64,000 nucleotides of DNA from Elysia crispata (GCA_033675545.1 JAWDGP010005718.1:1032001-1096000); one strand, 5' to 3'. Numbered from the stretch's first letter, positions 9,195-28,649 are shown. Program-made: numbers and translations. The notes: a model not told the origin generated them from the sequence alone.

Positions 9195-12030
9195 CTGGTG
9201 CCCACCGGAAACTCTGGCCTGTAGACAGCGGCTGCTTGACCTTGGAATGGGCAGAATATAACCTTGACGGTCTTTTATTAAAAAAAAACCAACAAAAACT
9301 ATTATCGTATTTTGTGTTTGTTTTTCTTCTATTTTTGTTTTGTTTTACAGAATTATGGTGTGGACGCTCAAGATAAACGAGGTCTCTGGATTCTGTGAGA
9401 AGGATGAGATGAAATAGTGGAGAGTTGGTCAGGTTATAGACTTTTTTTAATGAGTCACCGAATTTTATGTATGTATCGCTATAGAAACAGAAAAAAAAAA
9501 TGATTTAGAGGGAATCGCCACTCAATCATTTGTCTTTGGAGAATCATGCCATAGTGCTTCACCTTTTAAAAGAAATTGATCTAAGTGTTCTTACTTTGGC
9601 CTGGTAGAAGTCGGGTTTTTTTTTGTTTGCATAGACTCTGAGAAGAATTCAACAGTGAGTGCCAAATTCTTTCTCTGACTTGATCCCTCATCGAATTAAC
9701 CTTAGCGGCTCGCAAAATATATATTTATCTGATGTTTTGAGAGAAATTCTTTTGTCTTACAATTATTGAAAAGAATCTCTTTACTCTTTATAAAACAGCA
9801 TTGTGTTTCTCTATTGTCACATTTATAAAATGTCATGAGGGAAAGTATAATTAATATAAAGATATAAAACATCCGATATCTTTCTCCGACTATTAATAAC
9901 CCTTTACTGATAATAATCTATGATTTAGCTTCCTCAAGGTTAAGGTGGTCTCTCGTGAGAAATTAAAAACAACAACAAAAGAGCTCATTACAAGATTGAT
10001 CTTTACCTGGTGATGCATTCTCTGATTCTCTCAGCGCTGCACTATTATTTCTGTCTGGTGATTTTTGGGGTTGATAACTCTCGCCAAGTATTTTCGTTAG
10101 AATATTTAGAACCAGCAATCACATCACACTATGTTCCTCTTTGATCTAAACACAAGTTTTCTTATTTTGTAGTTCAATGTAAAAATATCCGAAATGCTCT
10201 TATATAGTTGACGATCATGTTCAAGAGAACTATCGCTCGGTGTCGTAACACAAAATCTCAGTCAATCTGTGATAGGAATAATTATGATTGAAAATTTAAT
10301 CTGTATCTTTGAATAAGTTGCACGGATGAAAAAAACAGTCTACAGTTTTGGCAAAGTTTTCATACTGCAAACCGTTTTAATGAAACACTTTAAAATTTTC
10401 CGACAAGTGCCACAGCCCTGCCACTAGCAGACTGTTGAAATAAACTTGCACGAAACACATTTGTTTTTCAGACAATTGATTTCAATGGAAAAACAGAGAT
10501 TAGTCTGGCCAAGCTAAGCCTGAAAAAAAAAAAAGAAAAAAACATGCGCTGTTATCTTTGAATTTCACCTTCGTCTATCCATCTAAACCTTCAGGGCGTA
10601 GACTTATTTGGTGAGAGAAAGGTGAGCCAGTCAAATCCCTCCCTAGTGGTTCAGAAAGATGGACGATGAGGGACCTTGCCTCTGGCGCCGGAGCTCACGA
10701 TGTGTGAAATGACCACCTAAACCTCAGTGCATTTACAGAGCAGCGGTGACCCCCCTCGCGGGTTTTCTGTCTTCTCTGTTGGCGAAATTCATGGTGGCGT
10801 TAATGTCCGGCAGATGGGAAATCGAGAACAGTGATGGACGGACAGCATGATTGGCGAAATGGCTTATGGGAAGAAGAATATCAGTTTCGTTCTTTTTTTT
10901 TTCAGTTTTCTCTGTAGGACTTTTTTTTTTTTGGTCAGTTTCTTCTCCGCCTTTTCTTCCACATAGCGTTTTTTTTTTTAGCATCTCATGTTCAATTTTG
11001 GAAGAAATGAGTGATCAACAAAGTGCAATCTGTAGCCACCAATAAATTATGTGTTCTAGAAGATCAGACAATATCGATAACAAGGAGAGCCCTCTAGCAA
11101 AAATGATGACAGAAGTGACACTTTAATCATAAGCCTCCGAAAAAACTCTCGCAGCCAAAACGCATGAGCATCTATCATCAGAGAAAGCTCATTAGCGGCG
11201 GAGCGCGCACCACAGTGGACATAAAAACAGGGAGACCGATAGGACACTGGAAACATGCCTTGGAGAGTATTCACCTCTTCGCTGGCCTTGGATTCCCCTT
11301 GGGGTTCCAGCTCGGCAAAACCTATGAGGGTGTCTTTTAAAACCACTCAGTCTCCTAAGTTTTTGTTCGTCTCACCCGCGTGAGATCCGTTGGTTGGTTA
11401 TAAACATCCTTCGTTAAATGACAATAACACTGCTGTGGTTTTTGGTTTAGTATTTTTAATTTTTTTCCTTCTATTTAAAAGAAAGTGTGTATATACCATC
11501 GTTGATCTAAGCGGACGTTAGCATCGTTCCCCTGTTCGTTTTGGAACTTCCGAAAATTATAATAATAAAAAAGAACATTCTTAAAGTTATTCTCTATATT
11601 TCCTAAAAATAGCAATGGCTTCAATTTTTTGTTTGTTTTATAAATACTAGAACCCTAGTATAATATAATTTTTACTTGGATTTCAAATCTTAAATCATGT
11701 TGGAGTTGTGCCATAACGTATTAAAGACTTTTGCTGTTCACTATCTATATCAACATACGCTCTATATTTCTTTATTCAGCTAAGCAGGATTCAAAGTTCT
11801 TTTTCTGCTCAGGTTGGAAAGATTTTCGTTTTTGGTAATGTGCAAGCTGCGTACCCTCCTCAGGTATGTGGTCATGCCTTGTGTCATTTTTTTTAAACAT
11901 TAAGCCGATTTGTTTTCAGTAAAAAAAAAATGGGCCATATGACTATGATCATGATGATCATCTTCATCCTCAAAACTATGATCACCATCACAGTCAATCG
12001 AATAGTCATCATTTTCTTGCATCATTATCT
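9195..12030. other. AT-rich spacer with short GC-richer patches
   Basis: Patches at 10560-10860 and 11180-11320. T and A runs are scattered through it. No gene or repeat supported. Confidence 0.5.
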
Positions 12031-12033
12031 CTA

Positions 12034-12062
12034 TCATGATGATGATGATGATGATGATGATC
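12034..12062. repeat. (GAT)9
   Basis: Short pure trinucleotide array in a GAT/ATC-rich neighbourhood (11940-12110). Confidence 0.95.
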
Positions 12063-14009
12063 AGTATTAATATCCTGCTGAATATTCTTATCCATATCAT
12101 TATCAACATTGTAAGGATTGAAATTATTCATTCTCAAAAGAATCGCGAAGTCAAAAATATATTTTTCAGCAGATTGAAGTTTACCCATTCATGCTTCATG
12201 CCAAAGATCTCTATAAAATATGTTACTTATTTTCTTCTTGTTGTTCACCTGTCAATCTCAGATGCCGTTTCCCAGTTCAACACCAAGTATTATGCTGCAT
12301 CTGGATCATTTGGAAATCGTTCATGATAAAGCTCTCAAAGAAATAATTTATAGTATTTAAAATAATGTGTCTCCTCTTTATGTAAGTTCTTTATCCAACA
12401 TCATACGCTTTTAATTTAAGAAAAGAACTGTTATCATTTACCTGATCGTCGTTCTTGTCCTACTGCCTGACATATTTCACATACAGGTATCATTTCTTTC
12501 AACTTCAATTGACTGTAAGGTCTCCTCAGTTTCTCGGTTTTCTTCGTTACCTTTCATACTTTACTGGTGTCGAGCTGATGCTGGGTTTGTATAAATATTA
12601 GTTAATTGGATGACTAGAATGTGGAGAACACTGTATTAGGTTATCATCTCCAATTTTAACAAGGCCAGTTGGGTGGGTATTCTTGCTTATCACCGAATGT
12701 TGCTGACATTAATCTTGCTTGACGCTAGCACTAGCAAAGTCGTGAGATCGACTGAAAGAGGTACGAAACCCTCAACTGAAAGCAGGCAATGACCCTTACC
12801 CAAAACATCGTGCACACAAGGCCAATTGGTATAAAAAATTGGCCAGGTTTTTCCTGTGTATTCCGTGCATGACACCTGTTACGGTGATTCCCTGCTGTCG
12901 TTCAGGATTTTAGAAGGTCCAGGTAAAGACAGACCTGGCCGTGACCTCAGACAAAACAAAAATACAAACTGTTGTGGCTGTAGACAGTCCTATGGGGCAG
13001 CGCTCTCGCCAACCGACTCTCAGTTGCTCTCCATTGAGTTGATGTGTAGCAGAGATTCAAACCAGTGGTTTGAGGTTTTACCGCTGTTATACAGTATTTA
13101 CAACGCTGTGGGAATAAGTTTACTTAATTGTTATTGTTTCGTTACATCATTATTAACATATATACTTAGAGATGAAAGGGGAGAAGCATCCTTTTATTCA
13201 GCAAATCTTTGTAATGGAAAAGTTTACATAATTGAAATTGTTCGATCTATCAGCCATAATATCTGGTGTAATCACTTAAATCATTTTAATATTTTTTTTA
13301 TTTGACAGTAATCATTGTTCGCTTAAATTACGGATGTGCTTACCATATTTCATGGGTTTTTAAAAGCTTGTTTTTGAGGTAGTTTTGTCTCTAATATTGC
13401 AAAGCAAATTTTAATCGTAAACCTTAAAAACAGTCTTCCTCTTAGCTGTAATCGAAAAAAACAAACAAAACGAAATGATCAATTTTTTTATTCATTTATT
13501 TCTGATAACTTCATCAATCTATACAAGAAATTATACCTTGACTGAAAATTTCATTAGTCATACCTCTTCCCACAAATAAACCCGTCAGCTGGATTATAGA
13601 CTTCAATTCAACAGAAACATTGACTCAGCGAACAAGTGTTGGTGTTGGACCCGTCACTACATGTCCAGCTGCCCGATGCTACATCTCCACGCCTATGGGC
13701 CACTGACTTCAAGCTCTGTTCGCTCATTTACTTACAGGGATCAAGGTCAGGCGAGAGAAGAAAATACAAAAAAGCCTGTCTATTTCGTCCTTACCGGCTG
13801 ACGCAGTTTAGGCCAGTTCGGAGAAGAAACCTATAGAGGTAAAGGTCAGTTCAATGTCTTGCTAAGGGTGGAATGCTCCCTCACCTTTATGGCAACTACC
13901 GATGGTTTATCCTGAAGACATAGCTACACCGCACCTTGCCGTGAAGGACACAACACTTAAAAACTGCCGAACAGCTCTCGGCTTGGGTCGGCGCCGAGAC
14001 TTCAGTAGA
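12063..14009. other. Spacer with GC-richer patches; 149-codon frame of doubtful meaning
   Basis: Frame 12856-13305 begins in a GC-richer patch containing the inverted words CCAGGT and ACCTGG (about 12919-12937) and runs into AT-rich sequence giving Ile/Asn/Phe-rich residues. No motif; most likely chance. Confidence 0.4.
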
Positions 14010-14051
14010 TTTTTTTTTTTTTTGTGTGTGTGTGTGTGTGGGGGGGGGGGT
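14010..14051. repeat. Compound T14-(GT)8-G11
   Basis: Three simple motifs in direct succession without interruption. Confidence 0.96.
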
Positions 14052-14590
14052 TCTGGTGGTAGGTTGTTTTTTGCCTCGTTGGTATCTTTTTTATCTTGTC
14101 GTAAGATTGTTTTCAGTCTGTTTTGCCAATAACTTGGAGACACTGCAGATTTTTTTGTCTATGTCCAGTGGGGTGTATGTTTGTTGCCTGATATAGACTG
14201 CCAAGAATCGACATCAGTCATAACTGATTAAGTCTGAATCAGTAGATAGGAAACCGCATAAGGGAAACTTGGCGTTTCTCCAAAGCGATGAAAGGTTTGG
14301 GTTCAATGCTTTCTTACCAGTCAATGACCAAGATTTAGCTCAACTGTGGTTTGAGTGACTTCTAAAACCAAAGGTACCATTTGATAACCTAGTAGTTAGA
14401 GTAAGATGTAAATACGCCAATATAAAAAAAAAGTTTGTTATAACAATACTTTTGATACCAAAATCACGGAGCGATGCGGAGAAAAACCTAACACTTCAAT
14501 GCAATTACTTGGCAACCTTATAAATGTTTAAATGAAAAGAAGAAAAAAAGGTGGTGATAAGTGGATTTTTGATAGAGAAAGAGAAGGGGG

Positions 14591-14593
<3 letters not shown>

Positions 14594-14653
<60 letters not shown>
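14594..14653. repeat. (GA)n
   Basis: Pure 60-bp GA array starting at AGCGAGAGAG and ending at GAAAGATC; first of two within 300 bp. Confidence 0.97.
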
Positions 14654-14657
<4 letters not shown>

Positions 14658-14770
14658 TCAAAAGTAATATTTTGAAAAAGAGGAAAACAATAAGCTGCAC
14701 TGGCTTCTGCTTTAACAGCAGAATGGGATGTATGAAAGACACAACCAGATAGAGGGGAGGTAGAGGAATG

Positions 14771-14771
14771 A

Positions 14772-14859
<88 letters not shown>

Positions 14860-14890
14860 AGGGAGGGAGAGTAAGAGAGAGAGAGAGAGC
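14771..14890. repeat. (GA)n followed by (GGGA)n
   Basis: GA to about 14852, four GGGA/GGAG units (14851-14870), then a short decayed GA tail. Confidence 0.96.
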
Positions 14891-16175
14891 TGAGGGTGCG
14901 ATAGTAGCAAAGAAATAGTGGGGTAGGGGTAGAGAATTATCAACCGCCTGAAGATAAAATTTATGCAAAAAATGACAGCATTATTAATTCTGACACTATT
15001 CTTCTCACCCTTCCAAAAAAAAAAAAGTAACAAAAAACCAACAGCAACCCAGTGGTCTACTGCAATGGCGTAATGAGCTACCATAAAAACTGAATAAACT
15101 CCTTGTAGCAGGATAGCATAGTAAAGAAGAATTAATGTTCATATTTACAGATATATCCTTTGGTGTGCGTGCACTTGAAGATTAATACATAGCTATTGTA
15201 TGAATCATCTAGGTCAACTTGTCTGTAATTTCTTTGCGTATAGCGTTAGTTTGAGAGGATGGATTTGGTGAATAAACGTTATGTGGATAATTATTGGGGT
15301 GAGCTCGGTATAACATGTCAGAGATGGTTTAAGAGGAGAGTGTGAGGGATTGAAAATGACTTTGTTTGAGAGGGAACTAAGGAGGGGTGGGAAGGAGAGG
15401 TGAGTGGCTGCTACTAGGTCAAATTCATTACCGGAAATCAGGTCAGCATTAACTAACTCAATTGATCTCGATCAAGGGTGGTCGGTTGGTATCCAGTGGC
15501 TGATGTTGACCAGGGGAAACAACCCCAGACGTGTGACACCCGACCAGGAGGGAAAACGGAAGCCGCACGCGAGCTTTCCTGGCAGGCAGACTGTTTCGCG
15601 TGGCGTCTCAGAGGCAACGACAACAGCGGCTAGATCGTAGTCTCATCTCGAGAATGTGGCCAGATTCGCAATAATTTGAAACAGAAGTTGTTGTTTTTTT
15701 TATCAGTAAATTTCATCTTAGTGTTTAGTCAGCTTAATCAAGCCTTTCAGAGGAAAAACCAGAAAATAGAGTAATCATGATCATCTAGTAAAAGCTTGGC
15801 AGTGGATTAAAAAACAACAACAACAAACTAATACATTTCGATTAATATCACAAAGATCTGAATGTCTTCAATTGGATCAATATATTGTTTTTCAGACTTA
15901 AGCCTCTCTCCTTAGTGGGACAAGTGAGAGCTAGTCAAAAAACAGTATGTACAGTTTGACTGCTCTTCTTTAAATTATGCTTAGTTTTATGATAAAGTAT
16001 ATAATAAAAATACGTCCCCGTCTATGCTTCCTGCATGAAGTTTGTGTGTCTGAAATTAAGATAAAGAAATGGAATGATTATTTCAGTAACATCTATATGA
16101 ACTACTGTAATATTTTCCACTGTTGCAGCAAGCCATAGAATCAAACCATAATGCTACTCTGTGATTTGAATGCGT
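14891..16175. other. Spacer with GC-richer island at 15400-15660
   Basis: The island holds a 78-codon frame without motifs. The remainder is AT-rich and unremarkable. Confidence 0.5.
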
Positions 16176-16337
16176 AATCGCATAGCAGATTCTATCATTA
16201 ATAATCGCAAAGCAGATTCTATATTTAATAATCACATAGCAGATTCTATCATTAATAATCACATAGCAGATTCTATCATTAATAATCACATGGTAAATCT
16301 TCTCTTTAATAATCACATAGCAGATTCTATCTTTACT
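16176..16337. repeat. 27-bp minisatellite, six copies
   Basis: Units start at 16176, 16203, 16230, 16257, 16284 and 16311, with core AGCAGATTCTAT flanked by AATCACAT and TTAAT. Copies differ by only a few bases except the fifth, which has a diverged core. Because 27 is a multiple of 3, the minus strand reads as a nine-residue repeat (VIINDRICY type) inside an apparent 77-codon frame. I see this as a by-product of the period, not a gene. Confidence 0.93.
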
Positions 16338-22348
<6,011 letters not shown>

Positions 22349-22497
22349 CGATTGATAGAGAGAGAGGAGGGAGAATATCAGGCCCTAAACAGAGGAAGAG
22401 ATAGGGACCAGAGAAATGATAAATAAAAATGAGAAATACTGCTAGTATCATAGAGATAACGCTTTTCCAAAAGATTGTCAAATGATCTAGTATAAAA

Positions 22498-22854
22498 AGT
22501 GCAGAGACAGAGACGGAGCCAGATATAGAGGCAGAGACTGAGACTGAGAGACAGAGATAGAGGCAGTGACAGAGATAGAGGAAGGGGCAGAGACAGAGAT
22601 CGTGACAGAGGCAGAGACAGAGACAGAGACGGAGACAGAGGTAGAGAGACAGAGATAGAGGCAGTGACAGAGATAGAGGAAGGGGCAGAGACAGAGATCG
22701 TGACAGAGGCAGAGACAGAGACAGAGACGGAGACAGAGGTAGAGAGACAGAGATAGAGGCAGTGACAGAGACAGTGACAGAGACAAAGATACAGGCAGTG
22801 ACAGAGGTAGAGACAGAGACAGAGTCAGAGACAGAGGTAGAGAGAGAGACAGAG

Positions 22855-22860
<6 letters not shown>
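22498..22860. repeat. GACAGA-rich degenerate hexanucleotide tract
   Basis: Purine-rich, with variants of GACAGA/GATAGA/GGCAGA. It contains the 98-bp tandem copies and merges into the pure (GA)n at 22855. It looks like a once simple array diversified by point change and then amplified in larger blocks. The Ser/Leu/Cys-rich frames seen on the minus strand are translations of this tract. Confidence 0.9.
22546..22771. repeat. Perfect 98-bp tandem duplication plus partial third copy
   Basis: 22546-22643 and 22644-22741 are identical base for base by eye. A third copy starts at 22742 and matches for about 30 bases before diverging. The unit is built from GACAGA, GATAGA and GGCAGTGACAGA words. Identity of two 98-bp copies in such mutable sequence points to a very recent duplication (or an assembly artefact). 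Confidence 0.92.

Positions 22861-22949
<89 letters not shown>
22855..22949. repeat. (GA)n, about 47 units
   Basis: Pure array continuing from the GACAGA tract and ending at AACTGAGACTGACAC. Confidence 0.98.
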
Positions 22950-22952
<3 letters not shown>

Positions 22953-23049
22953 TGAGACTGACACAAGCGTGGCATAGGCAAAGAGGGACACTATATTCAT
23001 AAAGGTCTAGTAGAGACTGGAAAGAAAAATAAATCATAAGATTCAGGTC

Positions 23050-23290
23050 AGAGTAAAAGTCGAAGATAGAAAGAGTGAAAGAGAAACGCTGAAAAATAGA
23101 GAGATAGATAGAGAGTGGCAGAGAGAGGGACCGAAATAGAGAGACCGAGAGATAATCAGAGACACGCAGAGCAATTCTGAGACAGAGAGGCAGAGAGAAA
23201 GAGAAAAAAAAGTTGAGTTAGATAGATAAATAGATAGATAGACAGAGGATAGATAGATAGAGAAAGAGAGTCTCAGAAAGAGAGAAGAGA
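23050..23290. repeat. Degenerate GA/GATA/GACA region
   Basis: Scattered GAGA, GATAGATA and GACAGA words over about 240 bp, apparently the decayed flank of the adjoining arrays. Confidence 0.8.
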
Positions 23291-26200
23291 TTGGAGGGCT
23301 GGGGTTGCCCAAATACCTGATGGGGATGATTATTTTGTGCGTGTGTGGTGTTTGTATAAATTATAAAAGGTCAGTTGCAGCCAGCAATAAACTAATTATA
23401 AAACGGTTTACCTTTAGAAAAATAATAATTTTCTTGCCCGGCTTTGTCGGGCCATAATCATTTTTGATCTACATTTCATTTCAAGGACTACAATTTACGT
23501 GTCAATTTCTGTCGCTGATGTAAGCAGGAAGACCCTGACCCACTTGCTGTCAACTTAACACCGCTTGACGACTGGGGACCCAAGGCCATGCCCTGGCCCA
23601 TAGCCCCAAACCCAAAGACGTCTGAGCAGCGAGGCGAATTTTTCATCCAAGAACCATAAAGTTCACCCAAGTATAGACATGATGAAACGGCGTCCTTGCT
23701 TTACGGGCGAGTGACTGCAGCAGCTGATACTGTGGTATTAAGTCATTCAGAAGTTGACAACTATGTATAATAGAGGTGGCGGTCTTTAGTGAAATTTGTC
23801 CGGGCCCTACATGTGTTATATAGTTAAGCCCAATCATGACCTCTGGATTCCATCAAAAGCCTTCAGAAATATTGTCCGTTACTTATATTTTGCTGGTCTT
23901 TGAAAGAAATAACTGCACTTGTGAGTGAGGAGATTGTTTGCAAAGCCTCTGAATTTGATATCTCTCTCACCCCCCTCTCCCCCCACCTTATTTTTTAAGG
24001 AATGTTTTTTAGAGAATGAACTGCTAATGCATGTTTTGCTGCAGGTCATTCAAACATGTTTCATTTTCACCATGTTTTTGTTTGATTCGCGTTGAAATGG
24101 AATTAGTGTCTTGTTCTTCCCCTCCCCCCTATCTCCTCCCCTTGACCCACATCCGCTACTCATCCTCGACACCCCTCTAACCCCTCCCCACCTTTCCTTC
24201 TTTGTCCTGTTTATTTGAAAATCCACACGTTTTCTTTTCTCCTCTATGATATACTTCTTCAGGTACAGATCCTTGTGAGTGACGCCTAACAAGTCTATTG
24301 TTTACTACAAGCAGACTCAACCAGTGTCCTTCTTCTTCTCTTTTGAAATTCACAACACTGCAAAACTCACATTTCTCCAACTTCTGCTTCTCGGCGTTAT
24401 ATTTCTTGCTTGTTTCTCACAAAAAAACGCTTCACATTCCACTAAGTTAGAACTCTCATTCTGGACTTTGTCTGTTCAGTTAGATAGTCCAAATAATAAA
24501 TAATTAAGTAATAAATTGAGCATACCGATTTACTTATTTAGTGAGTTTGAGCTTCACGGGACAGCTCAATGAGAGAAGAATTGTTAGTGGCAGTTCAGGG
24601 TGTGTATAGAAATAATGTATTTCACTCGAATGAGTCATACAGAACAGTTTGCGCGAGGAAGTCCTGATAAATGCTATGATAGCTGGGGCTCAGAGCTTTT
24701 TCTTGTGTTGCTGTACTACTAGATGTTGGTGCCAACTGTTAGATCACGACGCTTCACGGTAGTACATATAGTGCTATCCACTTCTATACCAATAATTTCT
24801 CTAAACAGCGCAGTGATACTAAACTGAAAGAAATTAAACCAACTTCAGAAGCACATGCTCCATGGACTTTTGTCTGCCACTTTACTAAAGTCTCTGCCCA
24901 TCGTGTCAATGGCCCCACGCAAATCTAAGTCTAGGATTTATACCTCCAAACCAGACGTGATGAGAACTTAAGTTGTTATCCAGTGAATGATGGCTGTATA
25001 AAAGACTGATATGCTCCGAAATAGCCTGAAACCGCTGTTACTAAGTGCATTTTTTTTCTATTTTTGGTCTAATGCGGTGCAGTAGGATCTTTTTTTTATT
25101 ACATTCGAATGAGGTTCAAATTTAAATAATAAGTCACAATTTTTTCGTACGTTCTTTTTCCTCTCGGAGACTGAACTATTCTTGTAAGCAAATTGGCGTT
25201 CTTTCTTTGTTGCTGTGTCCAACTTCTTTTTCCTTTACACGGTTTGTAACCTGTTACGGCTGTCTACAGTGGCACTGGGTTTTTTTTGTGTCTAAATCTC
25301 AGCTCAAATCTGTGGGAACAGTTTTCTTATTTATCGATTGACTACTCATCTCTCAAGACAAAAATATCGAATTTTAGAATGATGCCTCACCTGGTCCAAA
25401 CAACTCAAACATAATTTGACCTTGACAACAGCTGGAGATAGACGGTAATGAAGAGTGACGTGAGCTGAGAAGAGTTGGTCACCGTGCACCAGCCACCAGG
25501 CCTGTTTCCTGCCATTAATCAGTGTCTATAGACGGTATATTAGACTAGAGAAGGTGATGACTAGTGCAGCAAGTGTGTCCGGTAAAATATATCATGGTTT
25601 GATGACAGATCTGACATCGTGTGGACATCAGGACGGTCAGTCGGTGACCTGGGGAGGTAGAGGCTTTGACCTATAACTTTGTGCCGGGTGGGATGAACCT
25701 ATGGGCCATGCACTGTGAACTATTAATCATAGGTATAGCTCAATAATATTATGGATATTATGGTATGCATCAATACCAACCCAAGTGAAACTTTTAATAA
25801 GTTCATAAGCTGTTTTGACTTTGACTCATTTAAGCCTTGTTGTTAGGGTTAATTAATTGGTTCATGATACAAATAAACGCTTGGCTAATTTTCCCAAATT
25901 TCGCGTTAAAAAGCATCAAAATGAGGACTCAATTTCTGTAAAAAAAACATTTATTTTTTCTGCAAATTCCTAAATACTTAAAAAAAACGATAGCGAGCCT
26001 GTGTCCATTAGAAGCACTCTGAGAATATTTATCTTACACAACTTCATAAACATGAAGAAATACATTTATCTGTCAACTCTTAGAATAAACTGTTTATTCT
26101 TCTCCAGCGCATGCTGACATAAAATCCAAAAGAAGAAATTGTATTGAATTATTTGCATCTATTACGCAGTAAGTGGAATCTGTTCATATTCATGATTTAA

Positions 26201-27631
26201 TCACAGAAAAACAGCTGTGTATATTTGTAAGAATTAAACTAATATTTTATAATTGCATGTCCTCTTTTAACGATCTATCATCAAAGTCTCTTGATAGGAT
26301 ATCATTATGACAGTTTTTTATTACATAGTATGGGCTATTCCCTTTCTTTGACAGCAAAAAAAAAACCAAAAAACAACTAATTGTTAATTAACCATGGTTT
26401 TATTTCTAGCTAGACTGATCGAATCGAGAGAAATGTATAATTATAACCGAGCTCTCTGTACCATGTCATTTGATCTTTTTATAGGACAACATAGATTATG
26501 TTGAAAACTTGATACAAGTCTCAGATCAGAGCTGCTCCCTAGAGAGATGTCCCCGTCCTAACACGGGGCGGTACACGATCGGTTTATATTCTCAATTAAT
26601 CAGCTTTTCTGAGGCAAGAAGTAATAGTTTACGTGTATCTCTCCGAAAATGCAATCATTGCTCTAAGTATTTCAATGTTGAAAATTCACTTACTTTTTTT
26701 TCTTAATTAAAGTGACTGTTCGATTGATATAACCAAGAATACTGTTTTTAATTACCATCACTTTACTTTTTTTCTTTTTGCGAGGCTGTACATGTGAGGG
26801 AGATGGCGGGGGCCAGTTTTTTGGAGGAAGACACGAGAGAATACAACCAGGAAACAGCAACACACAACTAATGGATTAATCTCTTCTACAGCTAATGTGT
26901 TTCCTCTTCCCTGCAGTCATGATGAAAGAGCGGACTGTCTGATGTGACCATCACAAACCTTGCTCTGTCAGTGGACTGAGGCTGACCAGTCCAGTCAGAG
27001 GGTTAAATTCTACATCATTCTGGGGTCTGTGGTCGAATCAGCCACAGGCCTCGCCTGACCCCTGGTCACATCAGCACTTACAAGATGCTGACGGGTTAAG
27101 GACTGTAAAATCACATAGGGCGAAAAACGAGAAGGAAATGGAATCTTAGATCAGTTAAGATGATCGATTTTTGTTTGATGGCGTGTCTATCATCTGGAGA
27201 TACGTGTCACGTGTCAGTGACCAGCTAAACACTTCTTATAACATTTAGATGAAATTTCTTGCCTGTCAATATTAAAATGTAGTTGGTCGTGCTCAGAAAA
27301 GTATAGACAAACATAAATACGGCGCTTTTTCAAACATCTCTTTTAAACCACTCATAAAGATGTATGTCCATTGGTTAAAAGCCGCATGTATAATGTTGAC
27401 TTTACTCCTGGGTCCGTCGTGTTGAAGCTCATTCCATCAAAACATGATAATAATTATACCGTTGCAAGCTTTCAGAAATTAAGGCGTTGGTTTAAAATTG
27501 CGATAAATCTGAAAAACAAAGAGAGGAACAAAAGCCGTGTTATAAAAGTAAGGAAACAAAATAATGTTTCACTCTCTTTAAAAATGCAAGTTCACCAGAA
27601 GATAAGTTGTAAACTTTCAAACTGGCCGCGC

Positions 27632-27636
<5 letters not shown>
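23291..27636. other. Spacer with GC-richer islands
   Basis: Islands at 23480-23830, 25420-25720 and 26930-27110. The last contains TGACC-CCT-GGTCA (27056-27068), an everted half-site pair. Minor pyrimidine-rich patches lie at 23960-23990 and 24115-24190. No gene. Confidence 0.5.
23436..23452. repeat. GC hairpin with 7-bp stem and TTT loop
   Basis: GCCCGGC-TTT-GTCGGGC, one G-T wobble, in an AT-rich setting. Such isolated GC hairpins mark Helitron 3' ends and some terminators. On the minus strand a CTAA follows about 20 bases later, a poor fit to the Helitron end, so identity is open. Confidence 0.5.
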
Positions 27637-27707
<71 letters not shown>

Positions 27708-27822
27708 CCTCTCTCTCTCTCTCTCCCTCTTTCTCTCTCTCCCTCTCTCTCTCTTTCTCTCTCCCTCTTTCTCTCTCTCCCTCTCTCTCTCTTTCTTTCT
27801 CTCTCACTCTCTGTCGCTCTCT
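27637..27822. repeat. (CT)n, pure then imperfect
   Basis: Pure CT to about 27696, then CT broken by CCCT and TTTCT at semi-regular spacing to about 27822. First array on the plus strand in CT orientation. Confidence 0.97.
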
Positions 27823-28646
27823 CCACCGAAACCATTTATTTTTTAAATCGGAACATGTCTAGACATGTGCACTTTCTCTCATTTCACAATCCTTCTATCT
27901 GCATTCCTTACGGTATGAATAATAGCTGTCTACGAAATCCCGTATCATAAATTACATCAGATTCTTTTTGTTTTTGACAACTGTTGCATAAAAGAACGTT
28001 GCTGTGAACTCTTAACTAATTCTTGTTTCCTGTTGATGATCTACGTTTCTTGTACAGCAAGGCAAAGTTACGGTCATGCACACGGCAAAGTCAAGGCCAA
28101 ACGGCTGTAATTCATCTCCAGCATAAACAGGTCCCAAATAATTTTTTTGGACTAGCGCTTCGCATCGATTGACTTCGACAAGTAAATTAATTTAGCAGGA
28201 AGCGAAGATTTGGTTTAAAATAGTAGACTTAAGATAGTTCGGGTCTTTTCACGTATAACTGTTATGCCGAAATTTGCTTAATCGAATAGCTGGCATAAAC
28301 AATTAAATAGAGTAATAGTTTATTATAATAAAGATAATAAAAAATATTTATGAAAATCATTTGAATTGAACTATGTACGAGGGCTAAAACATGTTTTGGT
28401 TTATTTTTTTTAATCATTTTTTTAAATACTAAATATCAATGTCATTTAAATATAGCAATAGAGGATTGCTGAGTCTTATTGCAGAGGAAGAAAAATCAAA
28501 GAGAAAAATGGAAAGGAGTTTAGAGATAACAGAAATAAAAATAGACACAAAGAGAGAAAAGACGTGAGAAAAAGATAGATGGAGAGGTTACAATAAAGAT
28601 AAACAGAAAATAGACAATAAGGGGTAGAGAGATAATAGGACAGAAG

Positions 28647-28649
<3 letters not shown>

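Noticed and set aside
12856-13305. 149-codon plus frame as a possible gene
   Set aside because: No domain, mixed island/AT composition change within the frame, no splice or promoter evidence.
14518-15084. 188-codon and 146-codon minus-strand Leu/Ser frames
   Set aside because: Translations of two (GA)n arrays and the GGGA tail; their short unique ends have no motif.
16176-16337. 27-bp array as a CRISPR-like array
   Set aside because: Units abut directly with no unique spacers, and the window is eukaryotic.
27371-27862. 163-codon plus frame with a basic N-terminal part
   Set aside because: The C-terminal half is CT repeat; the N-terminal 80 codons show no motif and no splice context, so I treat it as chance.
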